Of a DNA stretch of 33,012 bases, positions 7,119 to 16,756 are shown piece after piece. The position numbers and the translations under genes are program-made. The stretch's first letter is position 1. Each line of letters begins with the position of its first letter. Origin of the DNA: Fusicatenibacter sp. GTDB taxonomy: Bacteria; Bacillota; Clostridia; Lachnospirales; Lachnospiraceae. The stretch covers positions 1-33,012 of the forward strand of contig JAGHIA010000001.1 of assembly GCA_017887445.1 (NCBI GenBank). Direction: 5' to 3'. The notes below the pieces were generated by a model. That model worked only from the letters and a program-made list of their open reading frames with translations. It ran no database searches and was not told the DNA's origin.

Positions 7119-7152
7119 AAAGCGAATGGAAAGAAAACCATTCGCTTTTTTT
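7119..7152 (+). terminator. Terminator after metA
   Basis: AAAGCGAATGG (7119-7129) pairs with CCATTCGCTTT (7138-7148) around an 8-base loop, and the T-run continues to 7152. Confidence 0.9.
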
Positions 7153-7412
7153 GATAATTGGTAAAAATTGGGGTTGCTATGTAAAGATTGAGATGTGTTC
7201 AAGAGGAAAAAAGTATTTTATTATAATTGTGGTTTAAACGAATTACATATTTCTCTTAATTCATTTGTAAAAGAAGTTAACGAAAAGTCTAGAAACAAGA
7301 CGTAGACAAATAAGTATTGAATTTAGACGAGATGTTTATGTGGCAGGAAGAAGTATTAATAAAATTGGAGAATGCTGTATTGATTTTTTTAGTTGAAAAC
7401 TAGGAGGTATAG
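7153..7412 (+). other. AT-rich spacer with possible gene remnants and a weak promoter
   Basis: The base composition changes sharply to AT-rich after the metA terminator. TATAAT at 7222-7227 could be a -10 element, but the -35 is poor (TTCAAG at 7198-7203). A 23-codon reading frame (7332-7403) ends with its stop codon overlapping the AGGAGG of the next gene; it and two other short open stretches look like remnants. I could not identify a parent gene. Confidence 0.35.
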
Positions 7413-9209
7413 ATGTACAAACCGTTAGAAAACCTACGTTATTTGTCAAAGGTTCTCTGGAAATTTGATAGGAGAATATTTCCATTGGCGGTAGCAGAGG
7501 CGTTGATCGGTGCTTTGATTCCTTATCTGTCTGTTTTGATTCCCAAGTATGCCATTGCTGGGATTTTGGAAGGTATGTCATCTGCATATTGGGTTATGTT
7601 TTTTGTGGCTTTCGGCATGGGTGGGATACTTCTTTATGCGCTGGATGCACTGCTTTCTAACTACCTGAAAGCGCGCATCAGTGCGGCGAGAAACGGTTGC
7701 TTCGGACAGATGCTGACAGACAAAATGTTTCGTATGAAGTATTCTCTTTTGGAGCAGCCGCAGACTCAAGAGTTATGTTTCCGCGCTAATTTTCTGTTCT
7801 GGAGTGACAACAGCGGGGTGGCAGGCGTATTTGAGGGGATTCGGGCCATCTTTGCCTGGAGTCTTACTTTGATGGGACTGGTGGTTCTGCTTTCTCATTT
7901 TAATGAGTTTTTGTTCTTGCTGCTTGCAGGATTGGTGATTTTTAATGCTGTGCTTTTGAATCGTGCGAGAAAAAAAGAGGAAACTTTCAGGGCAGAAAAG
8001 GCAGAGATAGACCATGAAAAGGAATATATCAATGAAACTATGCGGGACCTGATTGCCGGAAAGGATATTCGTCTTTATGGAATGGCCGGTTATCTTATCA
8101 GGTGGTATCGACATGTTTCTCGGCAGAGTGTGAATATTTCTTCCGGAATACAAAAAGGATATACGTTGGCTGAACTAGGGGGAACGGCGCTTGCGCTGCT
8201 TCGGGATACAGTGGTGTACGGAATCCTGCTGGCAGCCTTGCTTCAGGGAAAACTACGGGCAGATGATTTTGTTATGTATGTGGGTGCAGCCACTTGTCTC
8301 ACCGAAACACTGATCAGGATCATTGACAAATATCTTGCTGCGCGGCAGTTTCTTGGCCATACAAATGATTTTCGTAGTGTTATGGAACTGGAGGAGGAAG
8401 AATTGGATGATGCTGCGGTAGGAACGAACAGATTTCAGGAAATCCGTCTGGAGGGAGTTTCCTTCCGCTATCCAGGGAATGAGAAATATGCGTTGGAGAA
8501 AATCGATTTGACCATTCATCCAGGCGAGCATGTGGCAGTAGTCGGAAGGAATGGTGCGGGTAAGACTACCCTGGTGAAGCTTCTTACAGGACTATACGAG
8601 CCGTCGGAGGGCAGAATTATAGTTTGCGATGAGGACGGACGTTTTATGGATGAACGGAAACGAAACATGATGTTTTCTGTGGTAATGCAAAAAATTTATC
8701 AATATCCCTTTACCATCCGGGAAAATATAACTTTTCAGGAATCGGGAGACGAGAAAAAAGAACAACTTCTTAACACTATAAAAATGGCAGGAATAGACGA
8801 AGAAATCAGGAGACTACCACGGGGAAGCGAAACGATGCTTCGTGGTGATTTTGACCCTGAGGGAATTACTTTCTCCGGCGGGCAAGCACAGAAGCTGGCG
8901 TTGGCCCGAGCGTTGTATAAGGATGCGCCTGCGGTAATACTAGACGAACCCAGCGCAGCGCTGGATCCGATTGCAGAGCAGGAACTTTACGAGCGCTTTT
9001 ATCGAATGCTGGCGGACAAAGCCTGTGTGTTTATCTCCCACCGCCTGAGTAGTGTGAGATTCTGCGATCGTATCCTTTTGATGGATCAGGGGCGGATTGT
9101 TGCGTGTGGAAATCATGAGCATCTGATACATAATTGTCCGCTGTATGCCAGCTTATGGGAGGCGCAGAGTCGTCCGTATCGGGGGGAAAAGGAGGAAGCA
9201 GCATTATGA
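7413..9209 (+). CDS. ABC exporter, fused permease and ATPase (first of a pair)
   Basis: A 598-residue half-transporter. The N-terminal part (about 1-320) has five or six membrane segments, followed by an ATPase domain with Walker A GRNGAGKTT (378-386), signature FSGGQAQK (from 487), Walker B VILDEPSAALDP with catalytic E512, and the switch histidine in FISHRLSS. AGGAGG lies 6 bases before the ATG. Its last four bases (ATGA) overlap the start of the next exporter, so the two are translationally coupled and probably form a heterodimer. Peptide export is likely from family resemblance and the neighbouring possible peptide-processing gene, but the substrate is unknown. Base composition is more AT-rich than metA or the operon at 12402, which suggests a separate origin. 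Confidence 0.9.
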   Translation: MYKPLENLRYLSKVLWKFDRRIFPLAVAEALIGALIPYLSVLIPKYAIAGILEGMSSAYWVMFFVAFGMGGILLYALDALLSNYLKARISAARNGCFGQMLTDKMFRMKYSLLEQPQTQELCFRANFLFWSDNSGVAGVFEGIRAIFAWSLTLMGLVVLLSHFNEFLFLLLAGLVIFNAVLLNRARKKEETFRAEKAEIDHEKEYINETMRDLIAGKDIRLYGMAGYLIRWYRHVSRQSVNISSGIQKGYTLAELGGTALALLRDTVVYGILLAALLQGKLRADDFVMYVGAATCLTETLIRIIDKYLAARQFLGHTNDFRSVMELEEEELDDAAVGTNRFQEIRLEGVSFRYPGNEKYALEKIDLTIHPGEHVAVVGRNGAGKTTLVKLLTGLYEPSEGRIIVCDEDGRFMDERKRNMMFSVVMQKIYQYPFTIRENITFQESGDEKKEQLLNTIKMAGIDEEIRRLPRGSETMLRGDFDPEGITFSGGQAQKLALARALYKDAPAVILDEPSAALDPIAEQELYERFYRMLADKACVFISHRLSSVRFCDRILLMDQGRIVACGNHEHLIHNCPLYASLWEAQSRPYRGEKEEAAL

Positions 9210-11089
9210 AATCAGAAATTCTAGTATTCGGACGTACTTTTGGAAACATTCTGAAAAAGATCATGTCGGAAGTTCCTTTATTTCTTCCGCTCTGTGTCCT
9301 GCAGGCCTTGACAGAGGTGGCAGTTTCATTATCGCTGCTGTTTTTCCCGTCAATGATTATCGATGAAGCGGCGGGGTAGCGGCGATCAGAGTGGTTATTG
9401 CTGTGGACGTGTCTTTGTGTCATCTTACCTTCTCTGTTCAGCGTGGTGAAGATTCTGTGCAGGCATTATCTGGAGCTTATGACGTTGAAATCTGAGCAGA
9501 TGCTGGCTCTTTCAGTGGATACTGTGATTGCTGAAACAAAGTACGAAAATCTGGAAAATTCTGAGGTACATACGAAGATTCAAAAGCTACAGAGCGGAGC
9601 GAATATGGTGGGACCGGTGAGCAGTGTGATCAGGAATCAGCTGTCCGGTATATTGAAAAACGGGATATTCCTTCTGGCGTGTTTTCCTCTTATTTGGGCA
9701 CTTATAGCAACGGACGATGAATCTTTTTCGCCAGTTTTTTTAGAGACAATCCCGGAAGGAATGGTATTTGTCAGCACACATACGCTGCTGTTTTTTCTTT
9801 TTCTCTTTTTGTTGATTCTTTTTGCTGTTCGCTTGAGAATTGTATTTCGGCAAAAGGAAACGGAGTTGACAGGGAAGTTTGTCCCAGTGGAAAGAGAATA
9901 CCAGTATTATGTGAAGCTGCGTGCAGATTATGAAAATGGCGCAGACATTCGGCTCAACGGTTTAAGAAAAATGCTTCAAGCCAGGATGAAGACATACAAC
10001 TGCTCGGAACGGAAGATGCACTTTGCGATTGGGCGGCAGAACGCACTGGCGGACGGTAGCCTTTCTGTGCTGCTTTATGTGGAAAACATCGCAGTAATTT
10101 TTTTTATCATATGCAAGATACTGTATGGAACGGTAAGCATTGGTGGTTTTTATTTGTATGCAAACGCTTTTGTGCAGGCGATTTCGTATCTGACAGAAAT
10201 TATGCGTCAGGCAGGCGAATTGAAAGTAGCCATGAGTTATTATGATGCTTATCCGGCGTTATGGGAGTTGAACCGAAAATCCGTGCTTCAACAAAGTTTT
10301 TCGACGGCAGCTGGCGACTGTGAGGAAGACAGTGGGGAAAAGTTATCGTATGACATTGTTTTTAGGAATGTGTCTTTTCGCTATCCAGGAAGTAGCCAGT
10401 GGATTTTAAAAAATTTGAATTTGACGATCCGCAAAGGGGAACATATTGCTATAGTAGGAAGGAACGGTGCGGGAAAAAGTACGCTGATCAAGCTTCTGAC
10501 AGGACTGTATTCTCTGGAAACAGGACAGATTTTTATACACGGAAAGGAAATACGGAAGTGGGAAGAAAGCGAACTGTACAGCCTGTTTGGTGTAGTATAT
10601 CAGGATTATCGGTTGTTGGCTGCTTCTGTGGAAGAGAATATTACGGCTGGGGCCGAAAATGTTGACAGGGAACGCGTCCGCAATGTTATGTCTTCTGTCG
10701 GTCTGTGGGATATGGTTGGGGAGGAAGGACTTAGGCATTCGGTGTCGCGCTATCTGTCAGAGAAAGGAATACTTTTTTCAGGAGGGGAGGAGCAGAAACT
10801 CGCCATTGCCCGTGCGTTGTACAAAAATGCTCCGATTGTGGTCATGGATGAACCTGCTGCGGCGCTGGATCCGATTGCGGAGCAAGAAATCAATGCGCTG
10901 CTGAATCGTCTGTCAGAAACGCATACTGCGCTCGTGATTTCTCATCGGCTTAGTACCTGTATGGCATGCGATCGCATCCTTGTGCTGGACGATGGGCGGA
11001 TTGTGGAGGACGGGACACAGCAGGAATTGATAAAACAGGGTGGGATATATGCAAAAATGTGGGAAACGCAGGCGAGACATTACAAATAG
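9206..11089 (+). pseudogene. ABC exporter, second of the pair, interrupted by an in-frame amber stop
   Basis: Starts at the ATG overlapping the stop of the previous gene (MKSEILVFGRTFGNILKK) and reads to TAG at 9377-9379 (codon 58). The same frame then stays open to 11089, giving a 627-position exporter if the TAG is read. The downstream part has the remaining membrane segments, Walker A GRNGAGKST, signature FSGGEEQK, Walker B VVMDEPAAALDP and switch histidine ISHRLST, so it was a complete half-transporter. A CAG to TAG change is the simplest cause. The first open codon of start type after the stop (TTG 9398) has no ribosome binding site. Alternatives are suppression, a sequencing error, or restart at ATG 9480. 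Confidence 0.85.
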
Positions 11090-11208
11090 TTGAAAATTAA
11101 TTCATAAAATGAATCCTTGTTTTATAGATGTATCACTTGTAACAATCATATATATTTTAATAAGTATGTGTAAGATGATGAGATACAAATAAGTTTGGAG
11201 GCTATAAA

Positions 11209-12014
11209 ATGAAGAAAGAAATTTTATTGGAAGTACCATTTATGAATGCAAATCCATATTTAGCTATTTTTTTCTCGTTCGTGGAGGTTAACCAAGTTAC
11301 AGTTTCATGGTTGATTAAGTTTTTTACAAGTATGTCGGCTTATGTTAAAGGGCAAAATGACGGTTTTGATGTAATAGAGCATAGTATTGTTTCAAAATTA
11401 TATTTGAATGATGATTTTCTTATGACATGTCCTTTTGTTGAAATTTGTAATATTAATATGGAATTACTTTCAAATAATATTATTGAAGTGATAGAAAATG
11501 CAATAGAAAAAGGATATAGCGTAGCAACTGTTATCAATCCTCGGTTTTTGTAGATGTATTGGTAGAAGCATTAACAAATATGTTAGATGAAAATTTTCAA
11601 ACAGCTAATCCATATTATGCATTGGCTTACCATATGAAAGCAGACGGGGACGGGGAATTTTTAGAGAAAAAAGAAATATGGACAGGAATAGGGATATATG
11701 ATGGAATACTCCAGCATCTCGACAAAATACCAAATAAATATTGGATAATGTTGATTGATGTTCACAGATTAATTCGTTATGCTATTTCGTTAGTTTTGTT
11801 TGAGGAAGAGTACATAAAGGGTTTTTTAGAAATAGAAAAAGAGCTTATGATTGTGATGAATTTAGGCTTAAAAGTGCATATTAGCGGAGATGTAGAAATA
11901 ATCAAAAGAATGGAGTTTAAGCTAAGGAAATTAAAAGAAAAAGAATATCTTTGTATTTTTAAAGTTTTGCAACAATTAAGGGAATATCAAAAATTCTGCA
12001 AAGGTGAATTATAA
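11209..12014 (+). pseudogene. Possible BtrH/C39-like peptide-processing protein, frameshifted
   Basis: Two adjoining frames make one protein of about 268 residues. The first (11209-11553, start MKKEILLEVPFMNANPY, GGAG 9 bases upstream) ends at TAG right after a T5 run (11545-11549). With one more T the reading continues as INPRFFVDVLVEALTNML into the second frame, open to 12014. The layout (a helix then EKGYSVATVINPRFF, later GIYDGILQHLDKI and a DVHRLIRYAISL helix) recalls proteins with a BtrH N-terminal/C39-like fold that occur next to peptide exporters, but key residues are not evident and the match is weak. It follows the two exporters in the same direction and is AT-rich. The frameshift may be a mutation; a programmed -1 shift is possible but the slippery sequence is poor. 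Confidence 0.5.
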
Positions 12015-12332
12015 ATTCTAAAAATATTGCCTAGTGTCCTTGGAACTGAACCACAAGGTATATTGTTTTGTGCGGTTTTCCACTATCATTTGTAAAAGAA
12101 GATGCTATTTTGAGGAAGTTTATATTGCTAGGTCATGGAAAAAGATATAGATTATTTCTATATTATGTTAGAGAAGTAGGGGTTTTTTGGAGAAAACATA
12201 TTAATTCGCTGTCTGGTTAGAATATTTGTGGAGATAGCTACTAATGCTCAAATACACCTCTATCAAATTCAAGAAGGTAAAAATGTCCTCCCAGTTTAGA
12301 AAATGTATATTTTGTTTTGTGATTTTTCATAA
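12015..12332 (+). other. AT-rich spacer with a possible decayed reading frame
   Basis: About 318 bases without a convincing gene. A frame from about 12050 to a TAG near 12220 is open for about 55 codons (containing RYRLFLYYVREVGVFWRK) but has no start codon with a ribosome binding site, so it may be the remnant of a gene. No repeat or terminator was recognised here. Confidence 0.3.
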
Positions 12333-12361
12333 TTGACATTCCCGAAAGAGATGTGTATCAT
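12333..12361 (+). promoter_or_regulatory. Promoter of the MarR/ABC exporter operon
   Basis: TTGACA (12333-12338) and TATCAT (12356-12361) are separated by 17 bases. The MarR gene starts 40 bases after the -10. An operator for autorepression would be expected here, but no clear inverted repeat is visible apart from the partly repeated AGTTAGTTA stretch. Confidence 0.7.
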
Positions 12362-12401
12362 TATAGTTAGTTATCGAACAAATGGAAAGAGGACGTGTGA
12401 A

Positions 12402-12896
12402 ATGGAAGATCAGAGTGAGAAAGAATATGATCCTGCCCGTGACGTAGGCAGGCTGATCAACATGCTGTCTCATCAGCTGAAGCGGCAGATTGCTTTTCCG
12501 GAGGAGGAGAGCAGCCTGACGAACATCCAGCGGCTGGTTCTGAATTATATCCTGTTTCAGGTGCTGAAGCGGGACGTATATCAGAAGGATATCGAAAAGG
12601 AATTTCAAATCCGCCGTTCCACAGCGACGGCGACGCTCCAGCTTCTCGAGAAAAAGGGATTCATCTGCCGGGAGACGGTGGAATGGGACGCCCGCTTCAA
12701 AAAACTGATTCCCACAGAGAAAACAGAAAAGCTTCGGGAACAGATCATTTCCAACACACAGTATATGGAGAATCTGCTGAAAACCGGAATTGACGAGGAA
12801 GATCTGAAGGTCTGCCTGCGGGTTCTGGGGCAGATGTCTGCGAATTTGTCAGGTAATGAGAAAGTAAAAGGAAGGGAGTGTATCAAAGATGAGTAA
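12402..12896 (+). CDS. MarR family transcriptional regulator
   Basis: A 164-residue winged-helix protein. The core runs from about residue 40: SLTNIQRLVLNYILF, then the recognition helix region (QKDIEKEFQIRRSTATATLQLLEKKGFI), then the wing (CRETVEWDARFKKLIPTEK). The ATG at 12402 is preferred over an upstream in-frame ATG because GAGG lies about 10 bases before it and the upstream codons overlap the promoter. Its 3' end overlaps the start of the exporter gene by 8 bases. MarR proteins in this position usually repress their own operon and respond to a small ligand, often a toxic compound exported by the pump. The ligand is unknown. Confidence 0.88.
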   Translation: MEDQSEKEYDPARDVGRLINMLSHQLKRQIAFPEEESSLTNIQRLVLNYILFQVLKRDVYQKDIEKEFQIRRSTATATLQLLEKKGFICRETVEWDARFKKLIPTEKTEKLREQIISNTQYMENLLKTGIDEEDLKVCLRVLGQMSANLSGNEKVKGRECIKDE

Positions 12897-14622
12897 GAAA
12901 TTACTCCGTTCTGTCCGGGAATACAAGCGCCAGGCGATCCTTACCCCGGTGTTTGTCGCTCTGGAGGTGCTGGTAGAAGTGCTGATTCCGCTGCTGATGG
13001 CCAACATTATCGACGTGGGCATTGCCCAGGGCGATATGCCTTATATCATCAAGCTTGGCCTTCTGCTGATCCTTATGGCGGTGGTCGCGCTGTTTTTCGG
13101 CGCCAAATCCGGACAGCTTGGGGCGGTGGCTTCCGCAGGTTTCGCGAAGAATCTCCGCCATGACATATTTTATAAAGTACAGGATTTTTCCTTCGGGAAC
13201 ATTGACCATTTTTCTACGTCAGGTCTTGTCACTCGTCTGACGACCGACATCACCAATGTGCAGATGGCGTTTATGTTTACGATCCGTCTGCTGGCGAGAG
13301 CGCCGATCATGATCGTGCTGTCTCTGGTCATGACAATGACCATCAGCATGCCGATCGCGCTGATGCTTCTTATTACCATTCCGATCCTTGGCGGCGTGCT
13401 GCTGTATATTGCGAAAAAGGCGCATCCTCACTTTATTCAGGTGTTTGACGAGTACGACGTGCTGAACAACACGGTGCAGGAGAACGTCAACGCTGCCCGC
13501 GTGGTAAAGGCGTATGTCCGTGCGGACCATGAAAACGAGAAGTTCGGAAAGATTTCCTCCATCGTTTTCAAGCTGTTCACTAAGGCGGAGAGGATCGTCG
13601 CGTGGAACTCGCCCATCATGCAGTTCACCCTCTATGTGGTGATCCTGGTGATGGTGCTGATCGGCGGCGAGAGTATCATCAATGAGACCATGCAGACCGG
13701 CGAGCTGACCAGCGTGATCGTCTACGCGATCCAGATCCTGTCGTCTCTGATGATGGTTACCTTCGTGTTTGTACAGATCATGATCGCGGAAGCGTCCACC
13801 GACCGTATCACAGAGGTGCTGGATGAGGTGCCGGAGATGGCGGACGCGTCCAACGCGCGCACAGAAGTTGCCAACGGAGACATTGATTTTGAGCATGTAG
13901 ATTTCAGCTATTCCGGCGAGGGCGGAAATCTGTCCCTGAAGGATGTGAACCTGCATATTAAGAGCGGCCAGATCGTCGGCGTCATCGGCGGTACAGGAAG
14001 CGCAAAATCCACACTGGTGCAGCTGATTCCCCGTCTGTACGATGTGACCAAGGGAAGCGTGAAGGTCGGCGGCGTGGACGTAAGAGATTACAGTCTGAAG
14101 GCCCTGCGCGACCAGGTGTCTGTGGTGCTGCAGAAAAACGTGCTGTTTACCGGAAGCATTTATGAGAACGTGCGCTGGGGCGACGAGAACGCCAGCGACG
14201 CGGAGGTGCAGAGAGTCTGCAAGCTGGCTCAGGCGGACAGCTTTATCCAGGATTTCCCGGCCAAGTATGAGACGATGATCGTGGAAGGCGGAAACAACGT
14301 GTCCGGCGGACAGAAGCAGAGGCTTTGTATTGCCCGGGCGCTGCTGAAGAAGCCGAAGATCCTGATCCTCGACGATTCCACCAGCGCGGTGGATACCAAG
14401 ACCGACGCGCTGATCCGTCAGGCGTTCCGCGAGGAGATCCCCGACACCACGAAGATCATCATCGCGCAGCGTATTTCCTCTGTGGAGGACGCGGATATGA
14501 TCATTGTTATGGAAAACGGTGAGATTAACGGCATCGGCACATCGGAAGAACTCCTGAAGACCAATGCGATCTACCGGGAAGTATATGAATCACAGGTGAA
14601 GGGAGGCGCTGACAATGAGTAG
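12889..14622 (+). CDS. Heterodimeric ABC multidrug-type exporter, degenerate-site subunit
   Basis: A 577-residue half-transporter with six membrane segments and an ATPase domain: Walker A GGTGSAKST (from residue 367) and signature VSGGQKQR. The catalytic Walker B glutamate is replaced by aspartate (ILILDDSTSAVD, D496) and the switch histidine by glutamine (IIAQRISS, Q527). This pair of changes is the known mark of the non-hydrolysing site in heterodimeric exporters such as TM287/288, LmrCD and BmrCD. The gene overlaps the MarR gene by 8 bases and its partner by 8 bases, so all three are coupled. A drug or lipid-like substrate is typical of the class but not shown here. Confidence 0.93.
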   Translation: MSKKLLRSVREYKRQAILTPVFVALEVLVEVLIPLLMANIIDVGIAQGDMPYIIKLGLLLILMAVVALFFGAKSGQLGAVASAGFAKNLRHDIFYKVQDFSFGNIDHFSTSGLVTRLTTDITNVQMAFMFTIRLLARAPIMIVLSLVMTMTISMPIALMLLITIPILGGVLLYIAKKAHPHFIQVFDEYDVLNNTVQENVNAARVVKAYVRADHENEKFGKISSIVFKLFTKAERIVAWNSPIMQFTLYVVILVMVLIGGESIINETMQTGELTSVIVYAIQILSSLMMVTFVFVQIMIAEASTDRITEVLDEVPEMADASNARTEVANGDIDFEHVDFSYSGEGGNLSLKDVNLHIKSGQIVGVIGGTGSAKSTLVQLIPRLYDVTKGSVKVGGVDVRDYSLKALRDQVSVVLQKNVLFTGSIYENVRWGDENASDAEVQRVCKLAQADSFIQDFPAKYETMIVEGGNNVSGGQKQRLCIARALLKKPKILILDDSTSAVDTKTDALIRQAFREEIPDTTKIIIAQRISSVEDADMIIVMENGEINGIGTSEELLKTNAIYREVYESQVKGGADNE

Positions 14623-16504
14623 AGAAAAAAGTTCCAGGATCAACAAAGGAACCATCCAGACGGCGAAGCGCCTGCTGAAATATGTAACAGGGACCTACAA
14701 GGTGCAGTTCGTCATTGTACTGTTCTGTATCCTGATCAGTTCTATCGCTTCAATCTCCGTGTCCCTGTCCCTGCGTTTCCTGCTGGATGATTTCATCATT
14801 CCGCTGATCGGTCAGAAAGACCCGGATTATTCGGAACTTTACATGGCTCTTGGCGTGCTGGGAACGATCTTTCTCTGCGGCGTGATCGCCACCTTCGTCT
14901 ACAGCCGCCTGATGGTGACCATCGGCCAGGGTGTGCTCAAGCGCGTCCGCGACGAGATGTTTGACCACATGCAGAAGCTGCCGATCCGCTACTTTGACCA
15001 GAATACCAACGGCTCCATCATGAGCCTTTACACCAACGACACGGATACCTTAAGACAGATGATCAACCAGTCCATTCCCCAGGTACTGATGTCTCTGCTG
15101 ACGGTGATCGTTACCTTTATTTCCATGCTGGCCCTCAGCCCTCTGCTGACGATCCTGGCAGTGCTGATGATCTTTGTCATGTTCCTTGTGTCAAAATTCA
15201 TCACCGGAAACAGTGGAAAATACTTTATCCGGCAGCAGCTGGATCTGGCCGACATCACCGGTTTTGTGGAAGAACGGATGAACGGACAGCGGGTTGTGAA
15301 GGTGTTCAACCATGAGGACATTTCCAAGCATGAGTTTGACGAGCTGAACGAGCATCTGTACGAGAGCGCGGCGAAGGCCCATACCTTTGCCAGCATCATG
15401 GGACCGGTCGTGGGAAATATGGGAAATCTTCTGTTTGTCCTGACGGCTGTCTTTGGCGGATTCCTGTCGGTGGCGGGAATCGGCAACATTACGCTGGGTG
15501 TTATGGCGTCTTATCTGCAGTTTACCAAGAGCTTTACCCAGCCGTTCATGCAGATCGCCCAGCAGTTCAACTCCATCATCATGGCTCTGGCCGGCGCGGA
15601 GCGTATCTTCGGCCTGATGGACCAGGAGCCGGAGACGGACGACGGCTACGTTACCCTTGTCAACGCAAAGAAGGACGCGAATGGCAATCTTACGGAATGC
15701 GAGGAGCGTACGGGACTGTGGGCATGGAAGCATCCCCATCAGGCGGACGGCACGGTCACCTACACGGAGCTGAAAGGCGATGTGCGTTTCTACAATATGA
15801 CCTTTGGCTATACGCCGGAGCACATGGTGCTCCATGACCTGACGCTGTACGCGGAGCCGGGCCAGAAGGTGGCCTTCGTAGGATCCACGGGAGCAGGAAA
15901 GACCACGATCACAAACCTGATCAACCGCTTCTATGACGTGGCGGACGGAAAAATCCGGTATGACGATATCAACATCAACAAGATCAAGAAGGCGGACCTG
16001 AGACGTTCCCTTGGAATCGTTCTTCAGGACACGCACCTGTTTACCGGAACGATCATGGAAAATATCCGCTACGGAAAGCTGGATGCCACAGACGAGGAAG
16101 TATACAATGCGGCGAAGCTTGCCCATGCGGACGGTTTCATCAAGATGCTGCCCAACGGCTATGATACGCAGCTGACCGGAGACGGCGAGGAACTGTCCCA
16201 GGGACAGAGACAGCTGCTGGCCATCGCCAGAGCGGCCATCGCGGACCCGCCGGTACTGATTCTGGATGAGGCTACGTCGAGCATCGATACGAGAACCGAG
16301 AGCATTGTCCAGAAGGGTATGGATAACCTGATGAAAGGGCGTACCGTATTTGTCATCGCCCACAGACTTTCCACCATCCGCAACAGCGACGCGATCATGG
16401 TTCTGGATCACGGCCGCATCATCGAGCGCGGAACCCATGAGGATCTGCTGAAGCTGAAAGGAACGTATTATCAGCTGTATACCGGAAAGCTGGAGCTTTC
16501 TTAA
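14615..16504 (+). CDS. Heterodimeric ABC multidrug-type exporter, canonical-site subunit
   Basis: A 629-residue half-transporter and partner of the preceding subunit. It has six membrane segments (about 30-320) and an ATPase domain with Walker A GSTGAGKTT (from 423), Walker B ILDEATSSID with catalytic E552 and switch H583 (IAHRLST). Its signature is LSQGQRQL (527), changed from LSGGQ, which fits the degenerate site it would build with the partner's Walker motifs. An extra stretch of about 45 residues between the membrane and ATPase parts (around 345-390, with NAKKDANGNLTECEERTG) is an insertion common in this subfamily. It ends 68 bases before a strong terminator. Confidence 0.93.
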   Translation: MSREKSSRINKGTIQTAKRLLKYVTGTYKVQFVIVLFCILISSIASISVSLSLRFLLDDFIIPLIGQKDPDYSELYMALGVLGTIFLCGVIATFVYSRLMVTIGQGVLKRVRDEMFDHMQKLPIRYFDQNTNGSIMSLYTNDTDTLRQMINQSIPQVLMSLLTVIVTFISMLALSPLLTILAVLMIFVMFLVSKFITGNSGKYFIRQQLDLADITGFVEERMNGQRVVKVFNHEDISKHEFDELNEHLYESAAKAHTFASIMGPVVGNMGNLLFVLTAVFGGFLSVAGIGNITLGVMASYLQFTKSFTQPFMQIAQQFNSIIMALAGAERIFGLMDQEPETDDGYVTLVNAKKDANGNLTECEERTGLWAWKHPHQADGTVTYTELKGDVRFYNMTFGYTPEHMVLHDLTLYAEPGQKVAFVGSTGAGKTTITNLINRFYDVADGKIRYDDININKIKKADLRRSLGIVLQDTHLFTGTIMENIRYGKLDATDEEVYNAAKLAHADGFIKMLPNGYDTQLTGDGEELSQGQRQLLAIARAAIADPPVLILDEATSSIDTRTESIVQKGMDNLMKGRTVFVIAHRLSTIRNSDAIMVLDHGRIIERGTHEDLLKLKGTYYQLYTGKLELS

Positions 16505-16572
16505 AACGCAGCAGTTCAGAACAGGGAAGAAGTCTGTTAAGTTGTTTATATGGCCGGCAGTCAGCCGGACAC

Positions 16573-16616
16573 GGCCCGGAGCGCGTTTGAAACTCAAACG
16601 CGCTCCGGGCCTTTTT
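16573..16616 (+). terminator. Long GC-rich terminator hairpin, copy 1 (dispersed)
   Basis: GGCCCGGAGCGCGTTTGA (16573-16590) pairs perfectly with TCAAACGCGCTCCGGGCC (16594-16611), an 18-bp stem, followed by TTTTT. It ends the MarR/ABC operon. A nearly identical copy ends the Pel operon at 29454-29498. Confidence 0.93.
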
Positions 16617-16626
16617 GCGTCCATCG

Positions 16627-16654
16627 GGCATGATTCAGCTGGCTGAATCGTTGC
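16627..16654. repeat. 28-bp palindromic repeat, copy 4
   Basis: TGATTCAG-CTGG-CTGAATCG is the core, extended to 28 bases with less well paired ends (GGCA and TTGC). It lies between the ABC operon terminator and the Pel promoter. Confidence 0.7.
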
Positions 16655-16756
16655 ACTTAAGGTAACGGTTCCGTCTTCCGCTGTTCCGCGAGGTGTCTTC
16701 GCACTTAAGTACTGTTTATATGCTCCATATTTCTGGATTTTTTCAAACTGCAGGCG

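Noticed and set aside
7332-7403. 23-codon ORF overlapping the RBS of the first ABC exporter
   Set aside because: It has no convincing ribosome binding site and looks like a remnant; recorded in the spacer only.
11109-11192. 27-residue hydrophobic peptide ORF as a precursor peptide for the exporter cassette
   Set aside because: No ribosome binding site and no leader or core pattern; such a frame is expected by chance in AT-rich sequence.
11544-11550. Programmed -1 ribosomal frameshift site
   Set aside because: GTTTTTG allows only imperfect re-pairing and no stem or pseudoknot is seen after it; a plain one-base loss in the T-run is simpler.
15191-16624. 477-residue ORF on the minus strand opposite the ABC exporter gene
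   Set aside because: Shadow frame with no family features; its start lies in the terminator hairpin and the plus-strand protein is clearly real.
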